64,000 nucleotides of DNA from Phymatolithon calcareum (Eukaryota > Rhodophyta > Florideophyceae > Hapalidiales), in the NCBI GenBank assembly GCA_977006965.1, contig OZ345360.1, positions 1,488,001 to 1,552,000 of the forward strand, written 5' to 3'. This document shows positions 39,779-52,520 of the stretch, one piece after another. Numbering within the stretch: position 1 is the stretch's first letter; each line of letters opens with the position of its first letter. Both the position numbers and the translations under genes were made by a program. The notes under the pieces are model-generated. The model worked only from the letters and a program-made list of their open reading frames with translations, was not told where the DNA came from and made no database searches.

Positions 39779-41399
39779 TGCTTCTTCCCGTAATTCGTTC
39801 TGATGACGTCTGCACGTCCGGGATTACTAATGTAATCGGGAACTGTAGGTGATGTAAGTTTCTGGGTCGACTTCTTTTTTAAAATAAACGTTTTAAACGT
39901 TCGATATTTTTTAAATGGTTTTAAGTCATTGTATATCCATTTCTTTTTTCATTCGTTCATTCTGCCTTTTCCCCTACTGTGGATAGGGAAAAGGCAAAAC
40001 AACAATGAAAATCAAAGCGTCCATTTCATATTACTATTTTTATCTGTTGAGTCATCTCAATTGTAGAAATGGAGGAGAAGATGTGAGAAGAAATGAAGAA
40101 GATATGCAGATTTTCTTTAAAAGTTTAAAAGCTGTGAAAGCTGAGATCCGCTGATAATACCGTTCTGCTGACGCTAGACGCTATCACTTTCTGTTTCTGG
40201 AGTTAGGTAATAGTTATTCTACTGTCAGCAGAACGGTAACATTTCTCACACAGTGCCGTGTACAAGATGTCGACATTTTGACTTTATTCCTTCAATTTCG
40301 AGTTTACTTTTTCAAAAACGCCTCACAGTCTTTCGAACATACGGACAAGGTTGGCATTTTGATTTCCACAAAGCAAATGTTGAAATACTTGCTAAGCATT
40401 TGAATCGGTTTGATTTTGCAAAGAATGAGCACCACAGTCAATAACACTGTTGTCAGCTTTAAGCCGGAGACTTTCAAATCTATCTGCATCATAGCGATAC
40501 CAGAGATGGTCGAGAAAGGAAATGGAATATATTTGAACTAAACGAAAGGGCCTCGATTCTCTTCTACACCAGTATGCTATGCGATTCTTGTTCAGATTGC
40601 ATAAATCGTCAACAGTCACGGGCACGGACAGGCGCCTTAAAGTTTTTCCGTCATACTCGTCCGGTGATTCCGCGTATCAATCGAAAACTTGATCCGCAAG
40701 CCCAGAGGAAAGGGAAGAGCTGCAATGGTTGAAGACAAGGCGAAGAATTACAAATTCTTATTCTTAAGTTACCAACGGATCTGCAAATGCTGGGAGTCGA
40801 CATGACTTATCTGGAAATTACGAATGCAATCTGGACGTGGAATTGCAATCATTATCTTGCGTAACGCTGGAGGCGGCTCGATACTAGGCATGTGACAGCA
40901 CAACTCTTGACAACAATGAGAGCACGAACGGAAAGCACCAGATACGTACCTAGACCTTGCGCTGAGGTTGCGGACGTGCAATCGCTTTGTTTCGAAGAAG
41001 GAACCCTCATGCTGACTGTATTGTGTGGGTTATGACAGAGGGGGCGTTGAGCCTTTGACGTCGCTATCGGTATGTACGATGATGTCTGTTGCAGTTCAGC
41101 TTGAACGGACACTTTGTATTTACGTTCAATAGAGTGGCTCATAGTCAAATTTGTTAAGAATTTAACGTTGGCTCTGAGGACTTGAAGTGTCGCTGAGTTT
41201 GGTTCAAGTGAATGTACTTTCCAGAAGCACCTGATTCGTTCAAGACGGATTGGAAAACAGACCAAGAAATATCTCAAAGTAAGAGCCCGGTAATTCACAT
41301 CTTCAGTTTGCTTCAAAAACAGATTGAACAGCGAGAATAAGCAACTGTAGTTTGGCTCAATTGATCCCGTCTTGCAGAAGGCGGGGATTGATGCGACCC
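39779..41399. other. Intergenic stretch with small repeats
   Basis: 39940-40010 has a CCTTTTCCCC...GGGAAAAGG hairpin next to ATTCGTTCATTC, weakly like the SINE-like repeat at 2153-2350. 40158-40238 holds a 15-bp inverted repeat. The 154-codon minus-strand frame at 40852-41316 shows no motif, so no gene is called. Confidence 0.4.
40158..40238. repeat. 81-bp element with perfect 15-bp terminal inverted repeats
   Basis: TACCGTTCTGCTGAC (40158-40172) and GTCAGCAGAACGGTA (40224-40238) bound 51 bp of unrelated sequence. The size suits a very small MITE or a stem-loop. Confidence 0.85.
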
Positions 41400-41815
41400 T
41401 AGGTCGTATTTGAGCTCAGAGACACCTCTCGATAATGAAAATGAGGAGAGAAATTGAAAATGCCAAAGCTGGTGAATGACCTCTCTCGGGCAGCATTAAG
41501 AAACAAGCGGAGACAAAAGACTGGACACAGAGAGAGAGAACTTAACGAGCTCTTGCTATTCAGCAAGACCATCATCGAGTGCATGGAAAACGAAGAAGGA
41601 CTGCTCTGAATCAAGAACGAGAAGTTACGTAGATGTCCCTTAGGACACGAAGCCTATTAGCGGGAACACCAGCAGTGAACACACAACTTTCCCCACCGCC
41701 TATGGCAGACGGCAGGTTTCAACGGTCTACACACTGGAAGGTAGCAACTGAGGAAGCCTTGCCGTATATTCGTAAGATTGTGAGGCTTTTAAATAAAGTT
41801 CAATTGAAAAAAATT
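41400..41815 (+). mobile_element. LINE family-1 3'-end fragment
   Basis: The frame at about 41510-41610 encodes RERELNELLLFSKTIIECME then NEEGLL and stop, followed by a 3' UTR ending GAGGCTTTTAAATAAAGTTC plus an A-rich tail at about 41805-41840. Confidence 0.85.
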
Positions 41816-42439
41816 AAGAAAAAAGCATTTCTGAAGCAATAAATAATGGGGAAGTGCTCGAGAAGGAGCGAATTCTCCTTCTTGCTTTGAAACATCTCCA
41901 GACCCGTGAGCACCACTTCGAGCTTGCGACGTAGACTCAAAGATGTCGGAGCTCAAAGGCTCCATGTCGCAAGAAGCAGTTGCTTCTTGCCATATGGAGC
42001 CAATAATGAGCAAATTCCAAAACCTGTCACAGACCATGGACTCCATAAGAGATCACTAGATGAAAGACAAATCGTCAGTACCACTTAAGAATCATCGCAA
42101 TTTGTGAAGTTTTATTTGAAGGCTCCATATGTCCCAACTTGGGGACAGTCGGCACCTCACCATCGAGTGCATTATCATACAGTACAATTGCTTCACTCAG
42201 GGCACGAGTAGAAAATTCTCGAGAAATATGAACACCTGCCTTATTTACTAATAAATTATTGCTTCTATTTCTCGCCCCACTCCCTCTTTTTCCGTACTCG
42301 AATTTGGTTTGCGAAATGTGCGGCTACCATACATACTCATAAGCCCCCATTTTCTCTTCCATTCTACGAAAGATTTATCTACCTTGTCTTTTTTATTGCA
42401 GAAATCGCTAATTTAATTTAGCGCCTCGGGATGTTTTCA
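41816..42439. other. Nothing recognised
   Basis: An inverted pair GCTCAAAGGCTCCATGTCGC ... CTTGCCATATGGAGCC is the only structure noted; no gene. Confidence 0.35.
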
Positions 42440-42790
42440 AAAAGCCCCTCATTGTTCACGAATTTGAGTACTTCGAACGCAAATTTCCTCTCCCGTTTTG
42501 GTACTAACTCTACCAATAGTCTGGCGTCTTAATACAGACCATCCACTACAGCGTAGGAATAGGTGCTCAACGGTCTCCTTGGTTCCCACTGCGTAGGCCT
42601 TGCACATTGGGTTGTAATCCACTGAACAATCTTGAAAACCTGCTACCAGTGAGCAAAATTTTGCGGCAAGCTGAATAAGGGCGGTTTCAGCACGCCTGTC
42701 GCTTGTATGGACCGCACAGCTTCTATGGTTAAAGTTATATTTGATGTGCCACCAGACTTGACTCCGTAATGCTGTTGGTAGCAAGTGAGA
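42440..42790 (-). mobile_element. C-terminal zinc-knuckle fragment of an RNase-H-bearing LINE (family 4)
   Basis: A 111-codon minus-strand frame has the zf-RVT-like pattern CKAYAVGTKETVEHLFLRCS followed by GWSVLRRQ, found at the end of many I- and Jockey-like LINE ORFs. Its upstream end (CTCACTTGCTACCAACAGCA) is also present at 50277-50296 beside the RNase H fragment, suggesting both derive from one element type. Confidence 0.6.
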
Positions 42791-42884
42791 TATAGGGAAT
42801 AGGGAATAGTCTCCTTCTTGTTTTCACTTCTGAAACACCTTTGTGAATGTCTTTAAGCGAAACTTGAAGAAGATCCATCTTGAT

Positions 42885-45800
42885 AATCCGCTAGGCCTTC
42901 ACGAACTCAATGGTTGGGGGAACAGCAGCAGGAAGCAAAGTACGTAAAAGATTGTCTGCCGGGAGCCACGTAAACGCTATGATAGGTGCTGTTCCGCCCA
43001 AACTTTCCCGAACGCTGTAGTTCAGAGTGCTCTGTAGGAGAGGTAATATTAGAGGCCACTCATTCTCAGCTATTCGGAACTGAGACAGAAGAGCTAAGAA
43101 CTTCTCTGCAGACGCTTTCGACCGTTCCGTTCGCTTGCGGGTAGTGCAGTGTGGTGTAGAGATAATGAGCATGGAGTTTGCGGTTGACAAGAGTCATTAG
43201 TGTATTTTTGAAGTGACTACCACGACCTAAAACCCATGCTGTCGGCACGCCAAAGGAGCAAACCATGAAAGAAGAGTTTGTGCGGTAGTCCATGAGTCTG
43301 CATGCTCACAGGGAACGAGCAATACAAACTATGATGCGTCATCCTTGACGGTGAGCGTGTAGACGTGTTTCGTTATGCTGTGATGCATGTTCAAGAAATC
43401 GAAGTGCAGCAGCTCGTTCAGGGTGTCTGAGTGAATGGCGTGACCCATGACTCGCGGAATGCGCTGACCACCAATGATCTCCATGCAGTGTAGACACAAA
43501 TTGCAAAACAGCGCAATATCTGCGCGCATACGAGTCTAGGTGATGTGAGCTTTGATAAGATTGTGGATGGTTGTGCCGCCTCTCTGTCTAGACCTTTCTC
43601 AGTGACCTCTGACACAAAGGCGAAACTGCAGATGAACAGCAGCAGCAGGAATCCAGACGAATGAGTTCTCATTTTTGTAGACGAGATGGTCTGAGCGCAA
43701 GGAACAGCCATTATGCTGGTGAGAAAAACCAGCCGATAGGCTCTCGTCCCCTTTTTCGAGTGCTGCTACTTGATATGTCCTTTGCTGAAAGCCAGTTGAA
43801 ATCGGGATCCGAGTTAGGACCGAGAGCCGCAGAAAACAGTGAAGATCTTGAGATACCGCGCGATTTCTGAGGTTCATCTTGTTGGTCATCATCCGATGCT
43901 CCCCATCTTGAGAAAAGGTCTGCGCAGGAATTTAGCTCGCCCGGAATGTGCACGACTGCGTACCGAAACTGAGATAGATTCAGGGTCCACCTCTCGATAT
44001 TTCGAGAAACATTTCTTGATATTTTCTGGTTATTTGAGTGGGGATTGAATTGATAACCAAGTTCTTATCATCTGTGATCATGAAAAATCTATCAGGGCGC
44101 AACAGAATGTAGTCTAGACGAACCACGAATTGCAAAACATCAAACGCCTATTTCTCAGCTGTGGACCATCTTGAGCTCTCCCTTGAAATATCCAGAAAAA
44201 GGATAACGACTCCTAATTTTGTTCAGAAAAATTCAGATCAATTCCGGACCAGCTCTCGTCTGATGCATCCGTAAATAGACACAGGACCTCTTTAGGGTCA
44301 GAACGAGCTAGCGTTCCAGAGTTCTGTAAGCATTGATTCAATTTTGCGACTGCGCTCGTAGTCCACAAACAAATTAGAGTAGATCTGCACCAATAGTTGG
44401 CGCCGGCATTCAGAGCAACGCGTCTAGACGAGTGTAATCGGGACGAATTCCATCCCTACTGATTATTTGACGGCACCATTTGATAAAAGGAGCAGATTGC
44501 ATTTCTTCGCATGGAGCTTAAGTCCAGCTGTGCGGGATATTTCAAAGACTTTTTCGAGAAGCTCTTTTCTCTTTTTGCAGTCAAATATCAATTGTTACAG
44601 CCATTGCAAGACATAATCTCTGATCGAGATACGCAGCTGCTGAATAGTACTCTGAAAGTAGGATGTAGCATTCGTTTCGCCGTGACATATCCGAGGCGGG
44701 GCGAATACTCCATCTGGCGAATTGAATCTCTGGCATTCTTGTGAACCCTCGTCGAGTACGAGCTGCCAATATCCGAGACATAATTCAATGGACGAGTAGC
44801 ATGTGTCTCAAATGATTTCTGCTGTTACGCTCTCCAGGTTCGGCATTGGCCATACGTGTGGGGCGACTTTGTCTGTTCACTGATCGCAAGTCAACTGTGA
44901 AGCGTTATTGCTCAAGCGCAATCTTAGGTACAGAGAGTGGTGGACAAGCCCATTTCCTACTGTTGTTCGGACGTATATGGCCCAAGCGAAGCAGCTAATC
45001 CACGTTCGTGCATAGGAGCGCTGCTTGTGGAGGTGAGTACATACACATATTCACCGAAACTGGTCTATCATCTTGCTTGAGGCAGATTTTCACAGTCAGA
45101 ACTGCAGCAGGATGATCAGCACCCAGTTTTGTTCTGAGTATGTCACTGTAGCGCCCTACGAGATTGAGAATGTCTTCTTGTAGCTTGAGGAAGTCCATTT
45201 CATGAAAAGGTGATGCAATTTCAGGTAGAGCGTTTTCAGAAAATGCCTCATTCGTCAGGATTATCATCAATTTCCTCAAAGAGAGTAGGTACGTCTGCTG
45301 GAGTGTCATCGTCATCCAATGACATTGTCTGCATTGCAGCAACAAGGTACCTTGATGGAGCTATTAAAACCTCGTACTCATTATTATGGTGTAATGCTCG
45401 GTGAGATAGTTTCCTTTCATTCTTCCGCCTTTCTATAAGCAGTCTACTGTATGCTACTGAGCCTTTTTGTATAGTGGCCGACGGTTTCGAGGTACAACCA
45501 AGGAGGAACTGGGCTCTGCGATTCTGGCTCCATCACGGACTGGTACCGAGTTCGTACCAGCGCGTTGCCATTTTCATTACGCAGCCTACTCCGGTAAAGG
45601 TCTACTTGTTGTTTATTCTCGTCCTATCTTTCTCTATCTCTCCTCACTCATTCGTCCACGCGTGCGGTACTAAAGCCGCGATTACAACGCACGATAGACT
45701 TCGCTCTGTCGTTCTAGCACGCAAAAGGGGGTCTCGAACACCCCGATCGACAAGCCCTCGACAGGGGTTTTGCGCGACAATTAGGGTCGAAGAATCCCAT

Positions 45801-46140
45801 GCGGGAATAGACCTTACCGTCGAAATTTTCCTGGCTCCTGCCAAATGCTCCTCCAAGTCAAATATTGTAGCCCGAAGAACTGGTCTTCCAACGAGAATTT
45901 CGTCTATTGGTTCGTCAAAAACGAGATATTCAGCATTTCGTGCTAGGAAAGAACCTTCTTCCACAAAAAGGGGTTTTGAAATCGGCGCGTTGGATAGCAC
46001 ATTGCATTTTATTTGCTCAACGTCATCATCAATGTGCAGTGCGAGCCGGAATGTACCTGGTTGTCGAAGAAGAAATACTTAGAAATACTCTAGCGTCAGC
46101 ACATTGCTGCGAATTTTCAGATGACAGAGCAGAATGGTAT
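42885..46140 (-). mobile_element. Ty3/gypsy LTR-retrotransposon relic
   Basis: Read on the minus strand, domains appear in Ty3/gypsy order but in many frames. Protease tail: LVFDEPIDEILVGRPVLRAT (about 45870-45930). RT entry: LGADHPAAVLTVKICLKQDD (about 45060-45120). RT core: FTVDLRSVN, WPMPNLESVTAEI, GYWQLVLDEGSQECQ, NSPDGVFAPPRICHG (about 44660-44900). RT connection: LKLHAKKC and DGIRPDYTRLDALL. RNase H end: HIPGELNSCADLFSRWG (43953-43900). Integrase: CNLCLHC, YTLTVKDDAS, GRGSHFKN, and a YPQANGTVESVCRE-type block (43500-42900). Frameshifts and stops are frequent, and no LTRs were found. Its upstream side abuts TIR transposon B. Confidence 0.85.
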
Positions 46141-46147
46141 GCGCCGT

Positions 46148-48478
46148 AGTGTCTATGTGACGGGAATTTTCCCTCAATTGAGGGAATGAGAATCATTTAT
46201 GTATTGCCAATGAAAGCTACTCACTATTAATCTCATCAGACTCATCTAGCTCATGGATGTGTTCACCATGCTTAGCAAAACAGTTTCTACCAGTTGAAGT
46301 GTCACATACGTTGATTGCGGCGCCAGCGAGTCTGTTATATGATGAGAACACGATGGTTAGTTCCTTTACTTGTCAGACTCTGCAGTTGTTTTGAACAGGT
46401 TAAGCAGTCATTATGCCACATGTCGCTTACTTTTCCATCTTCGAGGGTTTTAAGTGGATTTCAACACCGTCCTTGGAGCAAATGTACCTTTTGGTGTACT
46501 GGATATCGACGAATATTGCACGAGGAAAAATGAATCCTGGATGATAAGGCGCCTTATACCAGAGTATGGGGTACACAAGACGGCGCAGAACAACTGTACT
46601 ATGGGCAGTTGCACCTTCTAAATCGTTTTGCTTACGCCCTCTGCCCTGGTACCCAGCTCAAGATGCATCAATATTGTCACAATTTGAAATAACAGAGAGT
46701 TAAATTTGCTCTACTCTTCTTGCGTGGACTACAAATTCATGGCTTGCACACCAATTTATCCAGGGTAGAGAATAATTTTGTGCTAACAAGGCTTACGAGA
46801 AGACAGGCAATATGCAGACGGTATTCGGGCGAACGCCTTGTAACTTATGTGGCCTTCAAAGCTAGTGCATTATTTATTCTGTTCAGTTTCCATATATAAA
46901 GCACACTGACCTAGCGCTTTGGCGAGGCGGGGCATGAAGTAATTAAACAAGTATTCATCACCCAAATTCCATAAGGTAACAAGTACATTGCTTGCTTGTC
47001 TTGTCAAGACTCTGCAGGCCTCATAAAGCGCATTTCTGAGCCAGGCCTGACTGACGTGTACCACTTCGTCAAGTGGAAGTGGCTAATATCGACAATTATC
47101 TCACGTCTTCCTTAGGCTGAATTCTGTAACTCGCAAGCTTTCTCCGGTTTACAATGGATGGCGATGCATTGAAGCAGGCCATTTTCAATCCAATGGACTC
47201 CTTTGTCATACTAAAGAGATATGAACTTGTCTAACAGAGACTCAGTGGGTTTTTTGTGATCATTAATAGCATCGACAAAATCCTGAACGAGCGCCCACCG
47301 GTACTGTGCGGACGACCTAGAGCCTTATTCACTTGGTTGCACGGTGAATATGACGCACCGGAGGTACTCGGAGAATCTGGCTCTGGTCATCCCAGTGCTT
47401 GAATATGAAGGAAAGAGGATATACTTGTTCCCTAAGGTAGACTTCCATAAATCGCTTTCCGCCCAACTCATGAGTACGAGTATTCCGAAAATCTTAGCCT
47501 CCATTACTCCTATTGGTTTAGCAGATGCCAAAGAGACTATTGTTCGCAGGTGCACTCGGTGAAGGAATTGTACGGTGTGTGGGACCCGATGCCACCGTTC
47601 TCTGATGTAGCATCTCCGCTTATAGTGCGAACTTTCCAGAATTGACGGGGAATCGTTCCCTTAATTCGTCATAGAACTTGGCGCTCGAACTATGGCACTT
47701 CATGAGCACAAATTCTTTGCTCACGGTCTACCGCAATGACATCAAGCTCCTCATGCGATTATTGGTCCCAAGAAGCATGCAGGGTATAAGCGAGAGAGCC
47801 CGCAAGAGGGCGTTCAGAGTTTCTTTTGATTTTATGGTATGTGTTGCCTTCTGTCGAGAATGTGGTTGATACTGAACGGGAAACTCAGCGTTTGACGATG
47901 AAGATGTTCGACCACAAGTTTTATAAGCCGGCGTTCGAGGTACAGAATTTTTCCTGCTAGGACTCGATACAGCCATTCGAAAGCATCCAGCGCTTTCGTC
48001 AGCCTTCCCTGCCTTGACGTTAACAATCTTGATAGTCTTAATGTTAGTCTTATCGATTAGTTTCCGAACAAGGACCCATTTCACTGGAAGTGATGTGGTC
48101 AAGCGACCCTTTATTTCATCAACGCGTACCTCTGAAACCGTGCATTCACCTTTTTTGACTTGGAAAACGCCCCATATATTCGGTACCACTCTGGGGGCCT
48201 TGCCACTGATGTTGATTTGGTGTGTATGACTCCACCGACCACTCGGCCCGGGTCCTTTTCTCGAGGCATGGTAGATGTGTTTTTTCTGAGTGATCAGCAG
48301 ATATTCGTTCCTACCGGCGAATGACACGGTTTTAAGGTATTAAAAGGGGTACTCCCCTCCAAGAAAAAAAGGTCACCTTTCCGAATCTGGCGCTAAAAAA
48401 CTATTCTGCATTCTTTTTACAAACTTTTTTGAGCTTTTAAATCCACTCTCAATTGAGGTTGTTCGTCACATAGACACT
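46148..48478 (-). mobile_element. Terminal-inverted-repeat transposon, copy B (2.3 kb)
   Basis: It is bounded by AGTGTCTATGTGACG (46148-46162) and CGTCACATAGACACT (48464-48478), with inner CTCAATTGAG blocks on both sides. Transposase is on the minus strand in pieces: start near 48268 (MPREKDPGRVVGG), then GRLTTSLPVKWVLVRKL, FPVQYQPHSRQKAT, then 47555-47325 with FGILVLMSWAESDLWKSTLG and GMTRARFSEYLRCVIFTVQP, ending near 46230 in CDTSTGRNCFAKHGEHIHEL. The middle resembles the N-terminal side of piggyBac-type DDE_Tnp_1_7, but the TTAA target is absent (TA flanks the GTGTC core), so the superfamily is left open. No intact ORF remains. Confidence 0.8.
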
Positions 48479-48912
48479 AGTGGCCATTGACGACAACGTC
48501 AATGAAATCCCAGATTCAACCTCCGACACAAGGATGTCTCCTGACGTTTTCGGTTCGGAATGAATGGCGCTGAGCATTGCTTTTGCAAGTTGCGGTTTCT
48601 TTCTTCTCCTCCCTGTACTTGCGAAGGAAATAAACTTTCTCCGCCTCGGTTGATATGGCACAATTTTTGGCAGTTCTCGCTTGTCATACTCTTGGTTAAG
48701 ACACCTAGTGGGTTGCTCTGCAGATGCCATGCACTCCTTCCGAACTCTGGTACTAGGCCATGACTGTGATTCTTTTGAAAGAACAGGAGGAGGAGCAGCA
48801 AACTTTTTGATTCCCGATCGATGTAGAAGCCGCTCTTCCGTTTGATTCTGCTTCTCTCCGTGCTTCCGGCTCGAGAGGAGAAGATTGTTCACAAGAAATT
48901 TCTTTCTCAATG
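48479..48912 (-). other. Weak coding remnant beside transposon B
   Basis: A minus-strand frame (from a TTG at 48910) includes LNQEYDKRELPKIVPYQPRR and a basic tract. The YDK-RELP-IV motif recalls the LINE C-terminal PYDKTRELPAIL, so it may be a LINE scrap into which transposon B inserted. A perfect ATTGACG-ACAA-CGTCAAT hairpin lies at about 48485-48502. Confidence 0.35.
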
Positions 48913-50269
48913 AAGTGCTTGTAAAACTTTGGCTAGCCTTTCCTTAGGCTTTTGCGTCCCATGTCAAAGTCATTCTCGAATTTTAACTTGAGAGAATTTG
49001 GTTCTATAAGCTCACAGCTATTAAGGAGATGTGTATCGTAAGCCGGGGATAACAAAGGAAAGTATAAAGTAAGAGTGCGAGGCCCGTGTGTGTACAATAG
49101 GACCCGAGGGCGGATCCTGAGGTACTTTTGTATCCACGAGGCCAGGTACGAGTACGTTCTACACATTTATCATCCCGACTTACGGTACATATATGAATTT
49201 TTTTGTATACACTAGAGAACACGCCGTTTTTACAAGTACAAGTTTGTCGTCAATGGAAGCTCCCACACGAAGTACAAAAATGACTCTTTCACTGGACCAC
49301 TACGAACCGAAACGATGATAAAGCGGTCCACGCCCAAACAGTTGTCGTTTTCTGTTCACGTCTTCAAAATATTAGAAAACACAAACATATTTTGCTCTTT
49401 ACCTCCGCAAAAAATTAAGTGAGAAAAAACGTTTTTTTCCCCTTCCCTTTCTCAAATTCTTTGGCAAATAGAACTTAAAATTTTCTCCTCTCCGAGGAAT
49501 AATGTAGTGATTTAAAACTTAGAAAATTCTCATCACATCAAAATAAACTATCGAATTTAAGCTTCCAACTTATTTTTCCCGCGTCAGGTTTTATAAGTTG
49601 AAGGTTGACCGGGTTGGGAATATCATCTGGCCAATAAAACTAAGTTCGAATGAAAATGATACGAGCTCTGAAAATGCTCAAATTCAGATGAACAATTAAA
49701 TATATCCGTCCAAGTACACATTTTCTTACGTCTGTTACTTGAAAGAAGCTCGTGTTTTCTCGCGTCTACAATAACAAGAGAAGTCGTAGATGTCGTGTTA
49801 CTGGAAATAATATCCTATTTGCGGAATCTCGGGAATGTGCGGTAGTAGTGCCATGATACGGAGCCCCGGATGAGGTTCGTTTGTACTCATGCGGACATTG
49901 GACTTCACCGAAGCGTTGAAATATTCTATTGACGGTGACAAAGCTGTACATGATCTTTTTTCGATAGCCGATTGAGTATTATCTTGTCAGAGAAGCTATC
50001 CACGGAGGTTACAGACTCGAACTCACGAAACTCAGGATCGATACAAGACTTTGCGGAGAGTGCGAGAACATTCGCTCCAGAAGCATTTGAATTCTCAATT
50101 TGCGCCAAGTAGAGCTCTCCTTCCATGAGGAACTTATGAATGTTTTCCGTCCAGTTTTCCGGAGCTCCAGGTGATTGATAGCTGTGAACACTGGTTTTCC
50201 GGTAGATGGGACACTATTTGTCACCATTTGCTGTCTTGTTGTTCCTCCAACCACAAAAGCGCAGCTCTT
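48913..50269. other. AT-rich stretch, nothing recognised
   Basis: Only frames below 85 codons. 49380-49560 is very AT-rich. Confidence 0.4.
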
Positions 50270-51000
50270 GCAGAAGCGTAGTGATCACTAATGCTGTTGG
50301 TAGTAAGTGAGAGAAATTGTTGTGGAAAAACTCTGCGAGCGGAAACCCGTTAAGTATGTAATGATAAGTGGTAGAATCTAGCTAGAAATCGATGTTTCAG
50401 AATAGGGAACACCTGCAACCCAAAAGGCGACGGTTCGCGCTTGCGGATTCAAATTGAGTGAATTAAAGGTTCAATCCAATTGTGGTTGTCGATGACGTTA
50501 CAACTCAACTTAGTACATCCGTAGAGCTAATGTTGAATGCCTCTGCGAGCGCAAGCACGCCGGTTTGAAGAGTTTCTTATACGTAAATCTTGCCATGGCA
50601 ATTGAAACTAGGTGGGCGAAGTAATCCGGGATCATCATACTTGCAGATCCTGGATGTACTCCGTTATGCCTCGTCGAGAAAGGTCGTCGGCTTTTTGTTC
50701 ACATGGAGACCACAGTGGCTTGTGGTCCAAATTTCTTCGATGGCGATCATGTCATCCGTCATCCTTTCCATTGTATCCCGCAGATTTCTTTTCATCTCCC
50801 CATACATCCGTCGTTGCCCTGCCAGCGCATCCAGGGAGCTCATTCTGTCGGTAAACCATGGAATGTGTACTCCACTTGGGATTTGCAATTGTTGTACAAC
50901 TTCAAAAGCTCGGCGCGCAGCGAACATTTCGGCTTCGAATGATGAATTCATCGCTCCTGTGCTCGTGCCAAGTTCCGAAAGTGCTTCCTCCCTCTAGTAA
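50270..51000 (-). mobile_element. RNase H fragment of a LINE (family 4)
   Basis: A minus-strand frame at 50951-50664 reads NSSFEAEMFAARRAFEVVQQ, IPSGVHIPWFTDRMSSLDAL and RNLRDTMERMTDDMIAIEEI. The E-A-E-A and TDR/D spacing fits the RNase H domain that follows RT in I-type LINEs. Copies of its flanking DNA near 50280 occur at 42770. Confidence 0.6.
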
Positions 51001-51844
51001 AAATCTACCCTGACATTGCGATCTGCGCAGTGGATCGTCCAGTAACGCACGAGAAGATGCTCTTTTTCTCACGTAATTTCATACTTTGAGCTGTATATCC
51101 CGGATAGGGCTATATCAATTCTACACTCGCCGATGAGACGACACGTGAAACGAATGACTAATTCAGTAGTTGATTGAGCTGGTACGAATTGTGTATTTAC
51201 AATTACTCTTCGTTTATTTACTCATTATCAGTCACTGGTTGTCTGTCTCCTTCGGTCAACTAGTCGAATTCCTGACGGGGCTTATATTGATATTTCCTAT
51301 TTTATCTATCATAACTTATGTGCACGTCAATGGCACATTCTATTTCTCTAGGTGTTTCTACATAGTTCCATTCGTGTTCTAGAATCATCTATAAAGGTCC
51401 AATTAGTTTCTAGATGTTTCTAGAGAGGTTTATTCGTGTTCCACACACATCTAGAAAGTTCAATTGTGTTTCTAGATGTTTTCACATATATTTCATGAAA
51501 AGAATTCTAGAAAGTCTAGTCATAAATTGCAGTAAATTTCTATTGCAGATTTATACAATACAGAAAACTTGGGTATCATACACACTGCGTGTATATGATT
51601 GTTACAACACGTACTGTCATCTCAACGGCGTGCGAGACATATGTTAATCTACAATCATACGCATGCAGCCAATCCTCTATATAAGGATCTCCTGTTTTAG
51701 AATATCCTCGTTGCACAGCATGAATCCGCGGTCACCGCCTCCGTAACACTCAAAATATTTATCAGGTTTAAAAATTTGCAGAATATTCACTTTCCTTAAA
51801 TGTAGTAGTATTTTGATGTCCTTGCACGGCGCATATTCTACTCT
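51001..51844. other. Nothing recognised except short direct repeats
   Basis: 51350-51480 repeats the motif TTCTAGATGTTT / TCTAGGTGTTTC several times (TTTCTAGATGTTTCTAGAGA, TTTCTAGATGTTTTCACATA), a degenerate 20-40-bp periodic sequence. No gene. Confidence 0.4.
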
Positions 51845-52280
51845 ACGTGTCCAGAGAGCAGAAGATGCCTCAACGAATACGGTATCCTCACAAATCTCAA
51901 TTTTTAGGATTCTTAGAATATTTGATATCTGGGCATCGTCAATGCCTGAGCCACGGTGCGCGCAAGAATTTTGTAAACTTTTTTGAGTCGGTTGCACGGA
52001 GCACATTCAACATGTGGGCGCTTTTCAAAGCTGAGGACAAGGTTGCTCATTTTCTAACATTGGCTTCTGAGCTGAACACGCAACATATTCTTCAACGAGG
52101 CGCATATGACCGGCAAATTGCCAGACATGGGGCATTTGTAAGCTATGTCTTCTGCATTTCTGGCTTTCGGCCATACACGTGTAGCATTTGAGCTGTCATA
52201 CATATTCGAATCCAGAAAATCTTTCGTATCTGGATATCAGACCTTTCCACATTGGATATCCAGTTATCAAGGATTGACTG
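51845..52280 (-). mobile_element. Pogo-type MITE, copy 1 (one end clear)
   Basis: It ends at CAGTTATCAAGGATTGACTG (52261-52280) followed by TA. The whole stretch is an inverted, diverged copy of 52521-52955. The distal end is degenerate near 51845. Confidence 0.65.
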
Positions 52281-52520
52281 TATGTCATGTTCTGTCTCCC
52301 GACCCAATAGACGCCATACGAAAACGAGTATACAAGTTGAACCAATAAAATTTGTTTTTAAAATAACGGAAGTACTTGCTTCCCCAGTATCATAGCTTGC
52401 GCTCACGACAGTATGACCTGCTTAGTTGAACACACAGGTAAACCCATGAAATGTGCAGCAGGTTTTGCATGCGTAGAGGGGCAATCATATCGTTCTGTTG
52501 ACAAAAATTACAGAGTATTG

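Noticed and set aside
45474-46082. 202-codon plus-strand ORF
   Set aside because: Antisense to the protease region of the Ty3/gypsy relic.
46148-48478. CACTA-superfamily assignment for the TIR transposon
   Set aside because: Ends read TAGTG...CACTA outward, the reverse of the CACTA...TAGTG layout, and no CACTA transposase motif is seen.
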